Of a stretch of 8,466 bases of DNA, positions 7,291 to 8,466 are shown piece after piece. This DNA is from Clostridiaceae bacterium (GTDB lineage: Bacteria > Bacillota > Clostridia > DSM-8532). The translations under genes and the position numbers were made by a program. How positions within the stretch are numbered: position 1 is the stretch's first letter; every line of letters begins with the position of its first letter. The notes beneath the pieces are model-generated. The model was not told the origin of the DNA and made no database searches. It was given only the letters and a program-made list of their open reading frames with translations. The stretch covers positions 1-8,466 of the forward strand of contig JANYKF010000159.1 in NCBI GenBank assembly GCA_025361665.1. Direction: 5' to 3'.

Positions 7291-7355
7291 CAATACCTGT
7301 GATTGCGTCTGAGTCTTCTGGTTTATGTTATTTGAATAACGCATTCACAGGATTG
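7291..7355. repeat. Long interrupted inverted repeat upstream of fucU
   Basis: The arm at 7291-7307 (CAATACCTGTGATTGCG) and the arm at 7340-7355 (CGCATTCACAGGATTG) are reverse complements apart from one extra base and one mismatch. The 32-bp spacer holds a second dyad, GTTATT-TG-AATAAC (7327-7340). If transcribed, this could form a 15-bp interrupted stem. If not, the two arms are candidate regulator sites flanking an A/T-rich core. Confidence 0.7.
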
Positions 7356-7378
7356 AAATCATGGGATATCGTTCGTTG

Positions 7379-7410
7379 CCGGATTGAAACCGGACTGAAT
7401 CCGGATGAAA
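7379..7410. repeat. Three 11-bp-phased CCGGA repeats in the regulatory gap
   Basis: CCGGATTGAAA (7379-7389), CCGGACTGAAT (7390-7400) and CCGGATGAAA (7401-7410) follow one another without a break. The 11-bp period places each copy on about the same helix face, as expected for cooperative binding of a regulator. They lie between the end of the repressor gene and the fucU promoter region. Confidence 0.6.
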
Positions 7411-7411
7411 C

Positions 7412-7435
7412 TCGACTTGGAGTCGAAACGTTTCG
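7412..7435. promoter_or_regulatory. LacI-type operator palindrome overlapping a second dyad
   Basis: CGAAACGTTTCG (7424-7435) is a perfect 12-bp palindrome with a central CG, the form favoured by LacI/GalR-family regulators. A perfect 6-bp stem, TCGACT (7412-7417) with AGTCGA (7421-7426), overlaps its left edge. It begins about 25 bp past the LacI-family stop codon. It may be an operator for that regulator, or the stem may help end the repressor transcript; no T-run supports the latter. Confidence 0.5.
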
Positions 7436-7460
7436 CGTTCAAGCTAAATGGCCATTCGCC

Positions 7461-8466
7461 TTATCGAACCGGAGGAGGCCCCACGGAAGCCTTCATCAGC
7501 AGTTCCGTCTTCATCCGGAAAAGGGCCGGGAACCCAGCCATGTCACCCTTCATGCGCCTTAGGAGCGTATGGGCGGCCGTCTCTCCGATCAGGCGGATGG
7601 GCTGGACGACAATGGAAAGAGGAGGTTTCAGAATTTGCGCCATGGCCTGGTTATCGAATCCGATGAAGGACAAGTCCTCCGGCATGCGCATGTTGCGTTC
7701 GTTGATGGCCATCATCGCCCCGAGCGTCATTTCGTAATTCGTGACAAAAATGGCTGTTGGTGCAGGTTTCATGTCAAGGAGCGCGATGGTCTGACGATAT
7801 CCCCCCTCTGTCGTATATTCACCGTGCCGTATGAGCACCTCTTCCACAGGGATGTTATAGTCCTCATGCACACGCAGATAACCCTTGAGCCTTTCCTCTG
7901 CCGTATGGATGTCTCCCGGCCCACTGATGATGGCAATGCGCCGGTGCCCATGGATGATCAGCTGTTCCGCTGCGCCATAGGAGGCATTGAGATTGTCCAC
8001 CAGCACGGTGTCACAGGAAACAGCTTTCACAGGCCTGTCTATGAGCACAATGGGAATGCCGCGGAGGCGCAGCCGCTCCAAATCTTCCGCGCATCCTCCA
8101 AGAGGCATCATGAGCAGGCCGTCGATTTGCCGGTCAACCAGGAATTCCAGTTTTCTCCGTTCCATTTCCGGGTCCTGCCGATAATCGCAGATCAAGGTGC
8201 TGTATCCATTTTCCTGCAGCTCGTTTTCAACATTCGATACGATGCTGGTGCAAAAGATGTTTTCCAGATCTGGAATCAGTACCCCGACTGTCATGGTGCG
8301 ACTGGTTTTCAGGCCGCGAGCCATGCCGTTCACTTTGAAGCCGAGTTCCGCAACCGCCAGGTCTATCAGGCGCCGGTTGGCATCGAGCACATTGCCGCCG
8401 TTGATGTACTTGGTCGGCAGCAGCGTGCCGTGCTTGACGGCGGGCGGCGGGCCGGACTGTGCCGTG
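7461..8466 (-). CDS. LacI/GalR-family transcriptional repressor, N-terminus cut by window edge
   Basis: From the GTG codon at 8390, 309 residues form the end of the DNA-binding domain, the hinge helix (MARGLKTSRT, 23-32) and a periplasmic-binding-protein-like effector domain. The effector domain starts at VGVLIPDLENIF and includes DGLLMMP, VLIDRPV, RIAIISG, TAIFVTN and FIGFDN with D246. Upstream of GTG the frame continues through KYINGGN, the usual end of the LacI helix-turn-helix, so GTG is not the real start and the gene runs past base 8466. The last ~50 visible bases do not read as a normal helix-turn-helix in this frame. Being next to and upstream of the fucosidase operon on the same strand, it is most likely the local fucose- or fucoside-responsive repressor; the effector is inferred. 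It ends in VGPPPVR and a TAA at 7461. Confidence 0.9.
   Translation of the reverse strand, partial: TAQSGPPPAVKHGTLLPTKYINGGNVLDANRRLIDLAVAELGFKVNGMARGLKTSRTMTVGVLIPDLENIFCTSIVSNVENELQENGYSTLICDYRQDPEMERRKLEFLVDRQIDGLLMMPLGGCAEDLERLRLRGIPIVLIDRPVKAVSCDTVLVDNLNASYGAAEQLIIHGHRRIAIISGPGDIHTAEERLKGYLRVHEDYNIPVEEVLIRHGEYTTEGGYRQTIALLDMKPAPTAIFVTNYEMTLGAMMAINERNMRMPEDLSFIGFDNQAMAQILKPPLSIVVQPIRLIGETAAHTLLRRMKGDMAGFPALFRMKTELLMKASVGPPPVR

Noticed and set aside
7237..7344. 36-codon upstream extension of fucU
   Set aside because: It reads through the regulatory dyads, lacks homology and bypasses a good Shine-Dalgarno at 7246-7251; the start at 7236 matches FucU exactly.
7299..7349. CRP-like TGTGA and TCACA half-sites
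   Set aside because: The halves are about 41 bp apart rather than 6, so they cannot form one CRP site; they are parts of the long inverted repeat.
1..8466. tRNA, rRNA, CRISPR array, insertion sequence or riboswitch
   Set aside because: None seen: gaps are too short for most, and there are no regularly spaced palindromic repeats, transposase motifs or tRNA-like cloverleaf segments.

Overview
The window carries one compact L-fucose-release and L-fucose-handling operon on the minus strand, and a piece of an unrelated toxin-antitoxin module at its left edge. Every intergenic gap is short; the longest is about 225 bases. GC content is moderately high across the operon. The Shine-Dalgarno sequences are strong AGGAGG or AAGGAG types, the regulator is of the LacI/GalR type, and both glycosidases lack signal peptides. 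Together these suggest a glycan-using, probably gut-associated member of the Bacillota. That placement is inference, since no phylogenetic marker is present.

Layout in transcription order, reading from high to low coordinates: a LacI-family repressor whose N-terminus runs off the right edge (7461-8466); a 224-bp regulatory gap full of dyads and short repeats; fucU, L-fucose mutarotase (6808-7236); an aldo/keto reductase (5763-6752); a GH29 alpha-L-fucosidase (4203-5699); a zinc-dependent medium-chain dehydrogenase (3069-4127); and a GH95 alpha-L-fucosidase (413-3037). Gaps between the enzyme genes are about 31 to 75 bp, so one transcript is likely. Two of these gaps hold clear hairpins. On the plus strand, converging on the operon end, lies the 3' portion of a hepT gene (2-346). 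It is visibly more A+T-rich than the operon.

How the genes fit together (inference): imported fucosylated oligosaccharides are cleaved inside the cell by two fucosidases from unrelated families. FucU equilibrates the anomers of the released L-fucose. The two oxidoreductases then act on fucose or a downstream product. No fucose isomerase, fuculokinase, fuculose-phosphate aldolase or transporter is in the window. This makes an oxidative, non-phosphorylating route plausible, although the missing genes could lie outside.

The less ordinary points are four. In-frame tandem duplications of 18, 39 and 9 bp expand loops of the GH95 enzyme. The fucU upstream region contains a long interrupted inverted repeat, three 11-bp phased repeats and a LacI-type palindrome. 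Hairpins occupy intercistronic gaps. The DNA-binding domain of the LacI gene looks damaged at the very edge of the window.
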